Assembly (NCBI GenBank): GCA_024403615.1
Contig: JAKSRM010000004.1
Span: 1-64,000 of the forward strand
Direction: 5' to 3'
Length of the DNA stretch: 64,000 nucleotides
From: Lachnospiraceae bacterium
Lineage (GTDB): Bacteria > Bacillota > Clostridia > Lachnospirales > Lachnospiraceae
In this document: in pieces, positions 8,056 through 18,303 of the stretch
How positions within the stretch are numbered: position 1 is the first letter of the stretch
Layout of the letters: every line of letters begins with the position of its first letter
The notes under the pieces: model-generated
Databases searched by the model: none
The model's input: only the letters and a program-made list of their open reading frames with translations
What the model was told of the DNA's origin: nothing
Translations under genes and position numbers: made by a program

Positions 8056-9138
8056 TTATTTGTTAGCTGCCTCAAACTCTTCCATAAATTTAACCAGTTT
8101 AACTACGCCTTCGTATGGCATTGCATTGTAGATAGATGCTCTCATGCCGCCAACAGTTCTGTGCCCCTTCAGTTCAACAAAACCATTTGCTGTAGCTTCT
8201 GCGATAAATTTCGCATTCAGTTCATCATTTCCGGTAATGAAAGGTACGTTCATAATAGAACGGCTGCCTTTTTCAACGGTTCCGTGGAACATCTGACTCT
8301 GATCCAGATAATCATAAAGAACCTGTGCTTTCTTCACGTTACGCTCTTTCATAACTTCCAGGCCGCCCATCTTCTTCAGCCATTTGAATACTTTGCCACA
8401 GATGTAAATTCCGTATGCAGGAGGAGTGTTGTATAAAGAATCATTGTCTGCCTGAGTTTTGTACTTCAGCATAGTTGGTGTGCCAGGAAGTACATCGTCT
8501 GTAATAAGGTCTTTACGAACAATAACTACAACAACGCCTGCAGGGCCGATGTTCTTCTGTGCGCCTGCGAAGATTAATCCATATTTGGATACATCTACTG
8601 GTTCGGAAAGGAACATAGAGCTTTGGTCAGCTACTAAGATTTTTCCTTTTGTATTTGGAAGCTGTGGGAATTTTGTACCGTAAATGGTATTGTTCTCACA
8701 GATATATACGTAATCTGCATTATCGCTTATTGGAAGGTCGGAACAGTCTGGGATATAAGAGAACGTCTTGTCTTCGCTGGAAGCAATCTTGTTTGCCTGA
8801 CCGAAGATTTTTCCTTCTGTAAACGCTTTCTTGGCCCACTGTCCTGTAACGATATAGTCAGCTACTCTGTTCTTCATAAGGTTCATTGGAACCGCTGCAA
8901 ACTGCTGAGAAGCTCCGCCCTGAACAAACAGTACCTCATAATCTTCAGGAATACCCATAAGGTCAATCAGGTCCTGTTTTGCTTCGCCAATAATTTTCTC
9001 GAAAGCCTTAGATCGATGGGACATTTCCATAACGCCCAATCCACTTCCGTTAAAATCGAGCATTTCATCTGCTGCTTCCTGAAGAACTTCTTCTGGGAGC
9101 GTTGCCGGACCAGCTGCAAAATTATACACTCTTGCCAT
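8056..9138 (-). CDS. serC: Phosphoserine aminotransferase
   Basis: A 360-residue PLP enzyme converting 3-phosphohydroxypyruvate and glutamate to phosphoserine and 2-oxoglutarate. It begins with the family signature YNFAAGPATLPEEVL and carries the PLP-lysine motif FAGAQKNIGPAG. Length matches the family (~360). GAGGG sits about nine bases before the ATG. First gene of serC-serA-DUF1015. The phosphatase serB is not in the window. Confidence 0.97.
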   Translation of the reverse strand: MARVYNFAAGPATLPEEVLQEAADEMLDFNGSGLGVMEMSHRSKAFEKIIGEAKQDLIDLMGIPEDYEVLFVQGGASQQFAAVPMNLMKNRVADYIVTGQWAKKAFTEGKIFGQANKIASSEDKTFSYIPDCSDLPISDNADYVYICENNTIYGTKFPQLPNTKGKILVADQSSMFLSEPVDVSKYGLIFAGAQKNIGPAGVVVVIVRKDLITDDVLPGTPTMLKYKTQADNDSLYNTPPAYGIYICGKVFKWLKKMGGLEVMKERNVKKAQVLYDYLDQSQMFHGTVEKGSRSIMNVPFITGNDELNAKFIAEATANGFVELKGHRTVGGMRASIYNAMPYEGVVKLVKFMEEFEAANK

Positions 9139-9260
9139 ATAGTTTCCCTCTTTTCTTTAATATTTATTTTTTCATCCAAAAAAATAATTTGTCGTTTAGT
9201 TTACTCTCTTTATCATTATTTCGCAAGTACTTTATCTCGCTAATATGCTAAATTATTTAA

Positions 9261-9290
9261 AAATAAAAAAGCGGGGAGATTCTCCCCGCC
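9261..9290 (-). terminator. Terminator of the tgt-yajC operon
   Basis: Stem GCGGGGAGA / TCTCCCCGC followed on the minus strand by TTTTTTATTTTT, 23 bases after the yajC stop. Confidence 0.9.
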
Positions 9291-9312
9291 TTGAAAATTC
9301 GTTAATCGAGAT

Positions 9313-9819
9313 TTATTCTTCTGGAGCTTTTTCCGGCGCTGCTTCTGCTACTGGAGCTGGAGCTTCTGCTGCTGGAGCTGCAGGTGCTTCTGCCTCTGGA
9401 GCTGCTTCTTCTGCTTTTTTCTTTCCGAAGAATCTCTTCTTTTCCTGGGAAGTTTCTGATGCATCTTCGCCTGGTTTTTCAACCTGTTTGATTGCGCCTA
9501 CCATCATAGGAATTCTACAGTTTTTGTTGTTACCAAATTCTACGATTACAGTGTCACCATTTACTGCAACGATGGTTCCATAAAATCCACTAGTGGTAAG
9601 AACACTAGAGCCTGGCTCTAAATTGTTCATTTTCTCTTCCTGCTGTTTCTTCTGCTTTCTCTGTGGACGAATCATAAGAAAATAAATAAAAGCACCGAAA
9701 ACTACAATGTAGATAAGAATAACCCACCAAGAAGTCTGCTGAGTTTCAGCTCCTTCTGCGGATGATGCTGCGGCACCCAAACAGCTGTAGCCTGCCAGTA
9801 AAAAGTTCTGTAATGACAT
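9313..9819 (-). CDS. yajC: Preprotein translocase subunit YajC
   Basis: A 168-residue single-pass membrane protein, an accessory subunit associated with SecDF/SecYEG. One transmembrane segment (about residues 31-50) is followed by the signature FLMIRPQRKQKK and a small beta domain containing LTTSGFYGTIVAV. The C-terminal ~50 residues are a repetitive Ala/Pro/Glu tail absent from typical YajC (~100 residues). It follows tgt with an 11-base gap, a pairing widespread in bacteria. No secDF follows here, because a terminator ends the operon. Confidence 0.92.
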   Translation of the reverse strand: MSLQNFLLAGYSCLGAAASSAEGAETQQTSWWVILIYIVVFGAFIYFLMIRPQRKQKKQQEEKMNNLEPGSSVLTTSGFYGTIVAVNGDTVIVEFGNNKNCRIPMMVGAIKQVEKPGEDASETSQEKKRFFGKKKAEEAAPEAEAPAAPAAEAPAPVAEAAPEKAPEE

Positions 9820-9830
9820 ATTTTTTCCTC

Positions 9831-10964
9831 CTATAAAACTTGAAATCCTTCAAGTTTCGATTTTTTAAATTCTGAAAATCGATTCGCAAGAATTGCTTCT
9901 CGCGCATCATGCACCATTTTATTATAAAAATATAAATTATGCAAGACGCAAAGACGCATTCCCAGCATTTCTTTTGCCTTTAATAGGTGTCGGATATAGC
10001 CTCTGGAATAGTTCTGACATGCCGGACAGCCACATCCTTCTTCGATTGGACGATCGTCTAATTCGTATTGTGCATTAAACAGATTTAACTTGCCCTGATT
10101 GGTATATACATGGCCATGTCTTCCATTTCGGCTTGGATATACACAATCAAAGAAATCTACCCCTCGTTCAATACCTTCCAAAATGTTTGCTGGTGTTCCT
10201 ACGCCCATTAAATACACGGGTTTGTTCTGTGGCAAATGTGGAACGGTTACGTCCAGAATGTGATACATCTCTTCATGAGTTTCTCCTACCGCCAGTCCTC
10301 CAACCGCATATCCAGGAAGATCCAATTCGCTGATGCGGTCTGCATTGGCGATTCGAATTTCATCAATGCAACCGCCCTGATTAATACCGAAAAGCATTTG
10401 CTCTTTGTTGATGGTCTCCGGCAGGGAATTTAAACGTTCCATTTCCTTTTTGCACCGAAGAAGCCAACGTTCCGTGCGGGCAACGCTCTGCTCCACATAT
10501 TTTCGGTCTGCCTTACTTGGCGGACATTCGTCAAAAGCCATGGCGATGGTACTGCCTAAATGGCTCTGAATTTGCATACTTTCTTCCGGTCCCATAAAGA
10601 TTTTTCGACCATCAATATGAGAATTAAAGGACACGCCTTCTTCCTTGATTTTCCGCAGGCCTGCCAAAGAAAAGACCTGGAAGCCACCGCTATCGGTCAG
10701 AATTGGACGATCCCAATTGGTAAATTTATGAAGTCCACCGAATTTTGCAACGATTTCGTCGCCTGGACGCACATGCAGATGATAGGTATTGCAAAGCATG
10801 ACCTGAGTATCGATTTCTCTCAAGTCCATAGTGGAAACGGCTCCTTTAATGGCTGCAACAGTTCCTACATTCATAAAAACCGGCGTTTGAATGGTTCCAT
10901 GAACCGTTTCAAAAGTGGCGGCCTTTGCTTTGTCGTCAATGTTGTCAATGGTATATTTACTCAT
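9831..10964 (-). CDS. tgt: tRNA-guanine transglycosylase
   Basis: A 377-residue enzyme that exchanges G34 for preQ1 in tRNAs with GUN anticodons, part of queuosine synthesis. It shows the substrate-binding region LTDSGGFQVFSL, the nucleophile Asp in FFDCVYPSRNGRHGH, and the Zn site CGCPAC with a later His. A substrate in this window is tRNA-His (anticodon GTG at 53387). It is cotranscribed with yajC. The queA and ruvAB partners seen in many genomes are absent here. Confidence 0.97.
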   Translation of the reverse strand: MSKYTIDNIDDKAKAATFETVHGTIQTPVFMNVGTVAAIKGAVSTMDLREIDTQVMLCNTYHLHVRPGDEIVAKFGGLHKFTNWDRPILTDSGGFQVFSLAGLRKIKEEGVSFNSHIDGRKIFMGPEESMQIQSHLGSTIAMAFDECPPSKADRKYVEQSVARTERWLLRCKKEMERLNSLPETINKEQMLFGINQGGCIDEIRIANADRISELDLPGYAVGGLAVGETHEEMYHILDVTVPHLPQNKPVYLMGVGTPANILEGIERGVDFFDCVYPSRNGRHGHVYTNQGKLNLFNAQYELDDRPIEEGCGCPACQNYSRGYIRHLLKAKEMLGMRLCVLHNLYFYNKMVHDAREAILANRFSEFKKSKLEGFQVL

Positions 10965-11123
10965 AGATACCTCCTCAATTTCTCAAAGGCTATCAGTCTC
11001 TCCCCTCTCAATTTCTCGAAGGGCTTTTATAATGTACTATCCGTCTTGTTATTCTGTCAATAAAATGTTAGATTAAGCTTTAGGAAACACTAGAAATTCC
11101 AAGGAATTTGAGGAGAAAAAATA

Positions 11124-12182
11124 ATGGCAGGAAATACATTCGGTAAAAATTTCACAGTAACAACCTGGGGCGAAAGTCACGGTCCGGCAATCGGTGCAGT
11201 GATTGATGGTTGCCCTGCAGGACTTTCTTTATCCGAAGAAGATATCCAGCCAATGCTGGACCGTCGTCACGGAACGGATGGCACCAATTCCCGTCAGGAA
11301 AAAGATAACGTTAAAATTCTTTCCGGCGTATTAGAAGGAAAAACCTTAGGAACTCCGATTTCTCTCCTCATCGGAAATACCGATGCCCATAGCAGCGACT
11401 ATGATGATCTGAAAGAGGTATATCGTCCTGGTCATGCAGACTATACCTATGACGTAAAATACGGTATCCGTGATTGGCGAGGTGGCGGTCGTAGTTCTGG
11501 CAGAGAAACTGCATCCCGCATTGCAGCGGGCGCTGTTGCTATTAAGATTCTAAACGAGCTGGGAATTACCATTTCCAGTCAGACGACAAGGAATAACGAA
11601 CTTCCGGCTTCGGGAGATTCTGTAGGTGGTTCTGTAGAAATCTCCGTAAAAGGAATGCCAGCAGGAATCGGCGAACCAGTTTTTGAAAAATTAGACGCAG
11701 AACTTTCCAAAGGGATTATGAGTATTGGCGCCGTAAAGGCTGTGGAAATCGGTTGTGGCGCCAAAGTAGCTTCCATGACAGGCTCTACTTGCAACGATGG
11801 ATTTATTCTTGCGAGCACAGAATCCCTTCCAGAAGAAGATTCTCTTCGAAAAGAAGAAATTTTAACAAATGCCGGCAAAGCTGGTTCTCATTATATTACT
11901 AAGAAAACCAACCATGCTGGTGGTATTTTAGGTGGCATCAGTGATGGAGACGAAATTATTCTCCGCGCCTTCTTTAAACCGACTCCTTCCATTTCTTCAA
12001 AGCAACAGACCGTGGATGCCTTCGGTCATGAAACCGAAATAGAAATCAGTGGCAGACATGATTCCTGTATCGCACAAAAAGGAGCGGTCGCTGCCGAAGC
12101 AATGACCGCCCTCACAATTGTTGATCTTTTGTTCGAAAACATGCATTCCAAAATGAGTGCTGTTTCTGATTTTTATAAATAG
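11124..12182 (+). CDS. aroC: Chorismate synthase
   Basis: A 352-residue FMN-dependent enzyme for the last shikimate-pathway step (EPSP to chorismate). Signatures visible: TTWGESHGPAIGAVIDGCPAG at the N-terminus, RGGGRSSGRETASRIAAGA near residue 120, and the late GRHDSC motif. AGGAG is eight bases before the ATG. It stands alone on the plus strand, and its stop lies two bases from the stop of the convergent aspS, with no terminator hairpin between them. Confidence 0.97.
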   Translation: MAGNTFGKNFTVTTWGESHGPAIGAVIDGCPAGLSLSEEDIQPMLDRRHGTDGTNSRQEKDNVKILSGVLEGKTLGTPISLLIGNTDAHSSDYDDLKEVYRPGHADYTYDVKYGIRDWRGGGRSSGRETASRIAAGAVAIKILNELGITISSQTTRNNELPASGDSVGGSVEISVKGMPAGIGEPVFEKLDAELSKGIMSIGAVKAVEIGCGAKVASMTGSTCNDGFILASTESLPEEDSLRKEEILTNAGKAGSHYITKKTNHAGGILGGISDGDEIILRAFFKPTPSISSKQQTVDAFGHETEIEISGRHDSCIAQKGAVAAEAMTALTIVDLLFENMHSKMSAVSDFYK

Positions 12183-12184
12183 TC

Positions 12185-13978
12185 TTATTTTTCTACTAAG
12201 GCTAATTTGATTTCCAGTTCTTCTAACTGCTTATCATCTACCATTCCAGGCGCACCTGTCATCAGACAGCTTGCGTCTTTTACTTTAGGGAATGCAATGA
12301 CGTCACGGATGCTTTCTGCTTTTGTCATCAGCATCATCATACGGTCGAAACCATATGCCAATCCAGCGTGTGGTGGAACACCGTATTTAAAAGCGTCTAA
12401 CAGGAAGCCGAAACGCTCATAAGCTTCTTCCTGTGTAAATCCTAACGCTGCAAACATCTTCTCCTGAATTTCCGGATTGTAAATACGCTCGCTGCCGCCA
12501 CCTAATTCTACACCGTTCAGAACGATGTCATAAGCTGCTGCTCTTGCCTTCCATGGTTCCGTATCCAGATAGCAAATATCCGACTCTAATGGCATAGTGA
12601 ATGGATGGTGCATAGCAACCCAACGTTCCTGTTCTTCGGAGTACTCAAGAAGTGGGAATTCGGTTACCCACAGGAAGTTAAATTTATTTTCATCAATGAG
12701 TCCCATCTGTGCGCCCAATTCCAGACGGAGAGCGCCCAGAACTGCATATACGTTTTTATCTGTATCGGATGCGAAGAACATCATATCGCCTTTTTCTGCG
12801 CCCATTTCTTTGCAGATTTCAGCCAGTTCTTCTTCCTTCATGAATTTTGCGAAAGAAGATTTATAAGTACCGTCTTCGTTAATTGCCAAGTAAGCTAAAC
12901 CTTTTGCTCCAATACCTTTTACGAATTCAACTAAGGCATCGATTTTCTTTCTAGGCATAGAAGCCATACCCTTAGCACAGATACCTCTTACAGAAGAACC
13001 TTCTTGGTTTGCAGGGCCGGAGAATACGCTGAAGTCGCAATCTTTTACGCATTCGGTAATATCGGTCAGTTCCATGCCGAATCTGGTGTCCGGTTTATCT
13101 GAGCCGTAACGATCCATAGCTTCCTGCCAGGTCATTCTCTGAAGTGGAAGTTCTACATCAATGTCTAAGATTTCCTTAAATACATGGGCAATCAGTCTCT
13201 CGTTGGTTTCCATTACGGTTTCTGCATTAGCAAAGGAGAATTCCATATCAATCTGAGTGAATTCTGGCTGACGGTCTGCACGAAGGTCCTCATCACGGAA
13301 GCATCTTGCAATCTGATAATAACGGTCATAGCCAGCACACATTAACAGCTGTTTGAAAATCTGTGGAGATTGTGGAAGCGCATAAAAACTTCCTGGATGA
13401 ACACGACTTGGTACCAGATAATCTCTAGCGCCTTCTGGAGTGCTCTTGCAAAGCATTGGAGTTTCAATTTCAATGAAGCCTTCGCTGCTCATGAAATTTC
13501 TTACGCTCTGAGCAACTTTACTTCTTAAAATAATATTTTTCTGAATGTCCGGACGTCTTAAATCCAAATAACGATATTTCAAACGAAGCTCATCTCTGGT
13601 CTGGCTATCCTCTTCGATTGGGAATGGAGGAGTAAGACTTTCGGAAAGAATTCTCAGTTCTAAAACTTTGATTTCAATTTCACCAGTCTCCAGGTTTTCG
13701 TTTACAGCGCCTTCTCTTCTCTGAACCAGTCCGCGAACTGCGATAACGAATTCATTTCTTAAAGTAGCTGCCTTCTCGTAGCCTTCGGTTCCAATGTTAT
13801 TCTCGTCAAATAATAACTGAACTAAACCTGTCCGGTCTCTTAAGTCAACGAAAATCAGACTACCAAGGTTACGTCTTTTGTTAACCCAGCCCATGAGCAC
13901 AACGCTTTCGCCAATTTGTGCATTAACAACTTCTGTACATCTGTAGCTTCTGGTAAAGCCACTCATTGATTCTGCCAT
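12185..13978 (-). CDS. aspS: Aspartyl-tRNA synthetase
   Basis: A 597-residue class II synthetase of the bacterial type. It has an N-terminal OB fold for anticodon binding, catalytic motif 2 (FRDEDLRADRQPEFTQ), a GAD insertion and motif 3 (GLAYGFDRMMM). In the OB fold the sequence RRNLGSLIF has Leu where non-discriminating AspRS enzymes usually carry His. This suggests an enzyme specific for tRNA-Asp, in line with asnS also being in the window. It follows hisS with a 41-base gap, the usual hisS-aspS operon. Confidence 0.97.
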   Translation of the reverse strand: MAESMSGFTRSYRCTEVVNAQIGESVVLMGWVNKRRNLGSLIFVDLRDRTGLVQLLFDENNIGTEGYEKAATLRNEFVIAVRGLVQRREGAVNENLETGEIEIKVLELRILSESLTPPFPIEEDSQTRDELRLKYRYLDLRRPDIQKNIILRSKVAQSVRNFMSSEGFIEIETPMLCKSTPEGARDYLVPSRVHPGSFYALPQSPQIFKQLLMCAGYDRYYQIARCFRDEDLRADRQPEFTQIDMEFSFANAETVMETNERLIAHVFKEILDIDVELPLQRMTWQEAMDRYGSDKPDTRFGMELTDITECVKDCDFSVFSGPANQEGSSVRGICAKGMASMPRKKIDALVEFVKGIGAKGLAYLAINEDGTYKSSFAKFMKEEELAEICKEMGAEKGDMMFFASDTDKNVYAVLGALRLELGAQMGLIDENKFNFLWVTEFPLLEYSEEQERWVAMHHPFTMPLESDICYLDTEPWKARAAAYDIVLNGVELGGGSERIYNPEIQEKMFAALGFTQEEAYERFGFLLDAFKYGVPPHAGLAYGFDRMMMLMTKAESIRDVIAFPKVKDASCLMTGAPGMVDDKQLEELEIKLALVEK

Positions 13979-14019
13979 TTTCTTCTCTTTCCGCGGGAGT
14001 TCCGCATTTATTTTTATTA

Positions 14020-15261
14020 TTATTTAATAACTGACGCAATATTCTCGATGGAAACAACAGTCTCAGTTCCATCTGCCATATTTTTCACCTTTACTTCGCC
14101 GTTGGCAAATTCATCTTCACCTACGATAACAACGTAAGGAGCATTAATCTTGTTGGCGTATTTCATCTGAGCCTTTACGGACTTATCCAGATAATCGGTT
14201 TCTACGCTAAGGCCTTCTTTACGAAGCTGGTCAACTAACTTGTAAGCTTTCGCTTTTACGCTCCCCATGAAGCCCAGGTAAAGATTCGGAGCTTTTACGC
14301 CGCCTAAATCTACGTTTTCTAATTCTAAGAAGTAAAGAACTCTTTCCAAGCCCATGCCAAAGCCAGCAGCAGGAATATCCTGTTTGCCGTCGATTTCATG
14401 AACCAGATTGTCGTAACGACCGCCACCACATAAAGTGAATCCGTCTTTATTCACAAATTCAAATACGGTCTTTGTATAGTAATCCAGACCTCTTACGATA
14501 CCAGTATCAATTTTGAAATTAATACCTAATTCCGTAAGTAACGCCTGTAATTCTTCAAAATGATTTTTGCACTCGTCGCAGAGATAATCGATGGTTCTTG
14601 GAGCATTGGCAACAACTTCTTTGCAGCCTTCTTCCTTACAGTCGATAACTCTTAACGGATTCTTTTCCATACGTTCCAGACAAGTCTTGCAAAGTTTGTC
14701 TTTATGTTCATTTAAGTATGCCAGCAACGCTTTATTATATTCTGCACGGCACTTTGGACAACCGATGGAGTTGATATGAACTTCGATATCATTTAAGCCG
14801 AAGCTCTTTACCAGCTGGCTAACCAGGCTGATCAGTTCTACTTCTACTAAAGGACTTTCGGAGCCAATATATTCTACACCAAACTGATGATGCTGGCGAA
14901 GACGTCCGCTCTGTGGTTTTTCATAACGGAAAGCAGGAGTTACATAAAATAACTTGGTCAGTCCGCTTTCTGCATACATACTATGCTCCAGATAAGCACG
15001 AACTGCGCCTGCAGTACCTTCCGGCTTCAAAGTAATGCTTCTTCCGCCTTTATCTTCAAAAGTATACATTTCCTTCTGAACAACATCTGTGGTTTCTCCA
15101 ACGCCTCTCTGGAAAAGAACGGTATGTTCGAAAACAGGAGTCATAATCTGTTTGATATTGTAAGTAGCTGCAATGGTCTTACAGATTTCCTCAATCTTTT
15201 CTCTCTTAGCCATGGATTCTCCGTACCAGTCTGCGGTTCCTCTTGGTGCCTGTGTAATCAT
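14020..15261 (-). CDS. hisS: Histidyl-tRNA synthetase
   Basis: A 413-residue class II synthetase. It has the APRGTADW start region, motif 2 region [17 protein letters not shown], the histidine-specific [13 protein letters not shown] motif and a C-terminal anticodon-binding domain. A CxxC...CxxC pattern in the insertion domain (CPKC, CKTC, CDEC) suggests a structural zinc, as in several clostridial HisRS. Upstream lie the MBL hydrolase and rel. The 74-base gap contains a TATAAT-like element, so a local promoter is possible. Confidence 0.96.
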   Translation of the reverse strand: MITQAPRGTADWYGESMAKREKIEEICKTIAATYNIKQIMTPVFEHTVLFQRGVGETTDVVQKEMYTFEDKGGRSITLKPEGTAGAVRAYLEHSMYAESGLTKLFYVTPAFRYEKPQSGRLRQHHQFGVEYIGSESPLVEVELISLVSQLVKSFGLNDIEVHINSIGCPKCRAEYNKALLAYLNEHKDKLCKTCLERMEKNPLRVIDCKEEGCKEVVANAPRTIDYLCDECKNHFEELQALLTELGINFKIDTGIVRGLDYYTKTVFEFVNKDGFTLCGGGRYDNLVHEIDGKQDIPAAGFGMGLERVLYFLELENVDLGGVKAPNLYLGFMGSVKAKAYKLVDQLRKEGLSVETDYLDKSVKAQMKYANKINAPYVVIVGEDEFANGEVKVKNMADGTETVVSIENIASVIK

Positions 15262-15335
15262 AAATGTGACCTCTCTTTTTTATCTTAAACTGTTCTCAGT
15301 TTTTTACGTTTCCTAATTATATCAAGCTTTGCTGT

Positions 15336-15959
15336 CTATTGCACAAATCCGTGCATTCTTCTTTCCCCTTGAATGGTGGTTGCCTGCATATGACCTGGAT
15401 ATACTAAGGTTTCTTCCGGCAAAGGAAGAAGTTTTGTTTGAATGGATTTCATTAAAGCCCGCTCATCGCCGCCTGGGAAATCTGTTCTTCCCCAAGAGCG
15501 GAAAAACATAGTGTCACCGGCAAGAACAAATCCAGCCTCTGGGAAATAATAGCAAGTGCCACCAGGAGTATGGCCTGGAGTATGGAGTACTTGAATTTTC
15601 ATTCCACCTACGGAAAGTTCTTCTCCACCCTTCAGTTTTACATCCTTTTCTGTCAGATGAATTTCTACCATGCCCAGATTTTTATATCCGTCCTGGAGCA
15701 TATCTTCATCGGCTTCATTTACATAAACAGGGATATCATATTTCTCACGGATTTCTTCCAGTGCGAGAATATGATCTGCATGGGCATGAGTTAAAAATAC
15801 AGCAACTGGCTTCACGCCTTTTTCTTCTACACACTGTGCGATAAAAGCGGCATTGTCTCCCGGGTCTGTAATGATAGCTTCTTTCGTTTCATCGTTGGAT
15901 ACCAGATAGCAATTGGTTTCCAGCATCCCTACTCTTATGCAGTCTAAACTAATACTCAT
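15336..15959 (-). CDS. MBL-fold metallohydrolase, glyoxalase II-like
   Basis: A 207-residue metallo-beta-lactamase-fold hydrolase with the metal motif THAHADH and later HTPGHTPGG, AGDTMF and YPGHM histidine/aspartate ligands. The family hydrolyses thioesters such as S-lactoylglutathione or related bacillithiol/CoA adducts. The start directly after the rel stop was chosen because it gives a 4-base gap and matches family N-termini. It lies in the rel-MBL-hisS-aspS order that is very common in Bacillota. Confidence 0.9.
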   Translation of the reverse strand: MSISLDCIRVGMLETNCYLVSNDETKEAIITDPGDNAAFIAQCVEEKGVKPVAVFLTHAHADHILALEEIREKYDIPVYVNEADEDMLQDGYKNLGMVEIHLTEKDVKLKGGEELSVGGMKIQVLHTPGHTPGGTCYYFPEAGFVLAGDTMFFRSWGRTDFPGGDERALMKSIQTKLLPLPEETLVYPGHMQATTIQGERRMHGFVQ

Positions 15960-15963
15960 ATTT

Positions 15964-18303
15964 TCAACCTGTGGTTCTGTTAATATCAATGATTCCGTCA
16001 ATGGCTTTCAGTTTATCAATTACTTTTGACAGTTCATCCGTGGAGGATACTTTAAAGCCCATGTCGATGGTAGCAATCTGTTGCTTGTTTATTCTAACAT
16101 TCATATTAGTAACATCAAGATTTTTTTCAGACATTATTTTGGAAATGTCAACTAACATGCCAACACGGTTCCTTGCATAAATACTGATTTCAACCTGATA
16201 TTTCTCTTCTTTAAAAGCAGAAGACGGTTTATCCCACTGGGCATCGATCAATCTGGACCGTTCAATACTGCTTAAATTTACAATATTAACGCAATCCGTT
16301 CTGTGGACCGTAATACCTCTTCCTCTGGTAACGAAGCCAACGATTTCGTCTCCAGGGACTGGAGAGCAGCATTTTGCAAAACGCACGGCTACGTCGTGGA
16401 TTCCTTTAACAACAATACCGTTTCCATGCTTCATTTCCGAAGCTGGTTTGGAAGACGCAGCACTGCCTAAAACGTCTTCATCGGTCATTTCGTTCTTTTT
16501 GTTCTTCCGGTTATATTCATCCAGAACACGGTTGACAATCTGGCCTTCCTTCAGACCACCATGTCCGATAGCTGCCAGAACAGAATCCCAGTCCTTACAG
16601 CTGTACCGAGCCAATACTGGAGCCTGATATTCCGGTTGAAAAATATCCATATTGTCCAGGCCTTTGGCTTTCATGTACTTCTCAACCATTTCCTTGCCAC
16701 GGACGATATTTTCTTCCTTTAAGGCATTACGGAACCACTGGTTGATCTTCTGTTTTGCGCTCGGGCTCTTAACAATATTCAGCCAGTCCATGCTAGGACC
16801 TTTGGAGTTCTGAGACGTAATGATTTCAATCCGGTCACCATTCTGAATCTTATAATCAATGGTAACGATTTTATCATTTACTCTGGCACCAATCATTTTA
16901 TTACCAACGGCAGAGTGGATGGCATAAGCAAAGTCAATCGGTGTGGAGCCAGCCGGAAGGTTCTTAACATCGCCTTGCGGAGTAAAGCAGAAAACGTTAT
17001 CGGAGAACAAATCTAAATCGCTTTTTAAGAACTCCATGAACTCCTTATTGTCGCTCATCTCATTCTGCCAATCCAGAATCTGTCTCAGCCATGCTAATTT
17101 TTCTTCTTCACTCTGTTTTATGGTTTTGCTATTTACGCCGATGCCCTCTTTATATTTCCAATGGGCAGCAATACCATACTCTGCGGTACGGTGCATTTCG
17201 AAGGTTCGAATCTGAACTTCAAAAGGCTGGCCAGAAGGACTAATCAGTGTGGTATGCAGGGACTGATACATATTCGGCTTCGGCATCGCAATATAATCTT
17301 TGAAACGACCAGGAATCGGTTTATAAACCTCATGAATAATTCCTAAAGCCGCATAACAATCTTTTACAGTTTCGACTTTAATACGAACAGCAAATAAGTC
17401 GTAAATCTGGTCTAAGGAACGGTTCTGGTTGAGCATCTTTTTATAGATGCTAAAGAAATGCTTTACTCGTCCATCTACTTCGCAGTCAATGTTGGCTTCT
17501 GCCATGTGCTGCTTGATTTCTTCCACCATTTTGGAGACAAAGTCTTCTCGGGCGCTTCTTCGAATCTTAATGTTTTCAACCAGATTATAATATACGTCCG
17601 GCTCAGAATACTTGAGAGCCAAGTCATCTAATTCAATTTTAATTTTTGAAATACCAAGACGTTGGGCAATTGGAGAATAAATGTCCATGGTCTCTCTGGC
17701 TTTTTCTTTTTGTTTCTCGCGCGTCATATACTGAAGGGTTCTCATATTATGCAACCGGTCGGCAAGCTTAATAATGATAACTCGGATATCCTTCGCCATA
17801 GCCAAAAACATTTTTCTTAAGTTTTCCGCCTGGACTTCAATTTTGTCAGCAGAATATTTAATCTGAGTCAGCTTTGTTACACCGTCAACTAATTCTGCTA
17901 CTTCCGTACCGAACTGTTCTTTCAGATTATCTAAGGTTGTCGGCGTATCTTCTACAACATCATGAAGAAGACCTGCAATGATGGTCTCTTTATCCATTTC
18001 CAGTTCTGCCAGAATAATGGCAACCTCTACTGGATGGGTAATATAAGGCTCGCCGGAATGACGTTTCTGATTCCCATGAGATTCTTTGGCAACGGTATAC
18101 GCCTTGCGAATTTCGCTAATATCAGAAGAAGGATGATAGCTTTGAACAATTTCAATCAGCTTCTCAAAACGTTCTTCTGGATTCAACGGTGCAGCAGGCG
18201 CATTAATACGAGAAAGAGATTTCTCACTTTCTGGCTTTCCACTCAAACTTAAAGATTGTTCTTTTTTCTCGTTATTTACTTCGTTTCTTCTTTCTTCTGC
18301 CAT
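15964..18303 (-). CDS. rel: Bifunctional (p)ppGpp synthetase/hydrolase Rel
   Basis: A 779-residue stringent-response enzyme. The HD hydrolase domain (about residues 70-185) retains LLHDVVEDTPTT. The synthetase domain (about 230-400) has the RFKD motif typical of bifunctional Rel enzymes and AMPKPNMYQSLHTT. TGS and a C-terminal ACT domain follow. Its first 28 bases overlap the end of the upstream membrane-protein gene in another frame, which suggests translational coupling. The N-terminus carries a ~50-residue polar extension compared with typical Rel. Confidence 0.96.
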   Translation of the reverse strand: MAEERRNEVNNEKKEQSLSLSGKPESEKSLSRINAPAAPLNPEERFEKLIEIVQSYHPSSDISEIRKAYTVAKESHGNQKRHSGEPYITHPVEVAIILAELEMDKETIIAGLLHDVVEDTPTTLDNLKEQFGTEVAELVDGVTKLTQIKYSADKIEVQAENLRKMFLAMAKDIRVIIIKLADRLHNMRTLQYMTREKQKEKARETMDIYSPIAQRLGISKIKIELDDLALKYSEPDVYYNLVENIKIRRSAREDFVSKMVEEIKQHMAEANIDCEVDGRVKHFFSIYKKMLNQNRSLDQIYDLFAVRIKVETVKDCYAALGIIHEVYKPIPGRFKDYIAMPKPNMYQSLHTTLISPSGQPFEVQIRTFEMHRTAEYGIAAHWKYKEGIGVNSKTIKQSEEEKLAWLRQILDWQNEMSDNKEFMEFLKSDLDLFSDNVFCFTPQGDVKNLPAGSTPIDFAYAIHSAVGNKMIGARVNDKIVTIDYKIQNGDRIEIITSQNSKGPSMDWLNIVKSPSAKQKINQWFRNALKEENIVRGKEMVEKYMKAKGLDNMDIFQPEYQAPVLARYSCKDWDSVLAAIGHGGLKEGQIVNRVLDEYNRKNKKNEMTDEDVLGSAASSKPASEMKHGNGIVVKGIHDVAVRFAKCCSPVPGDEIVGFVTRGRGITVHRTDCVNIVNLSSIERSRLIDAQWDKPSSAFKEEKYQVEISIYARNRVGMLVDISKIMSEKNLDVTNMNVRINKQQIATIDMGFKVSSTDELSKVIDKLKAIDGIIDINRTTG

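Noticed and set aside
12183..12184. Possible missing gene or frameshift between aroC and aspS
   Set aside because: Both genes are full length and simply end two bases apart in convergent orientation.
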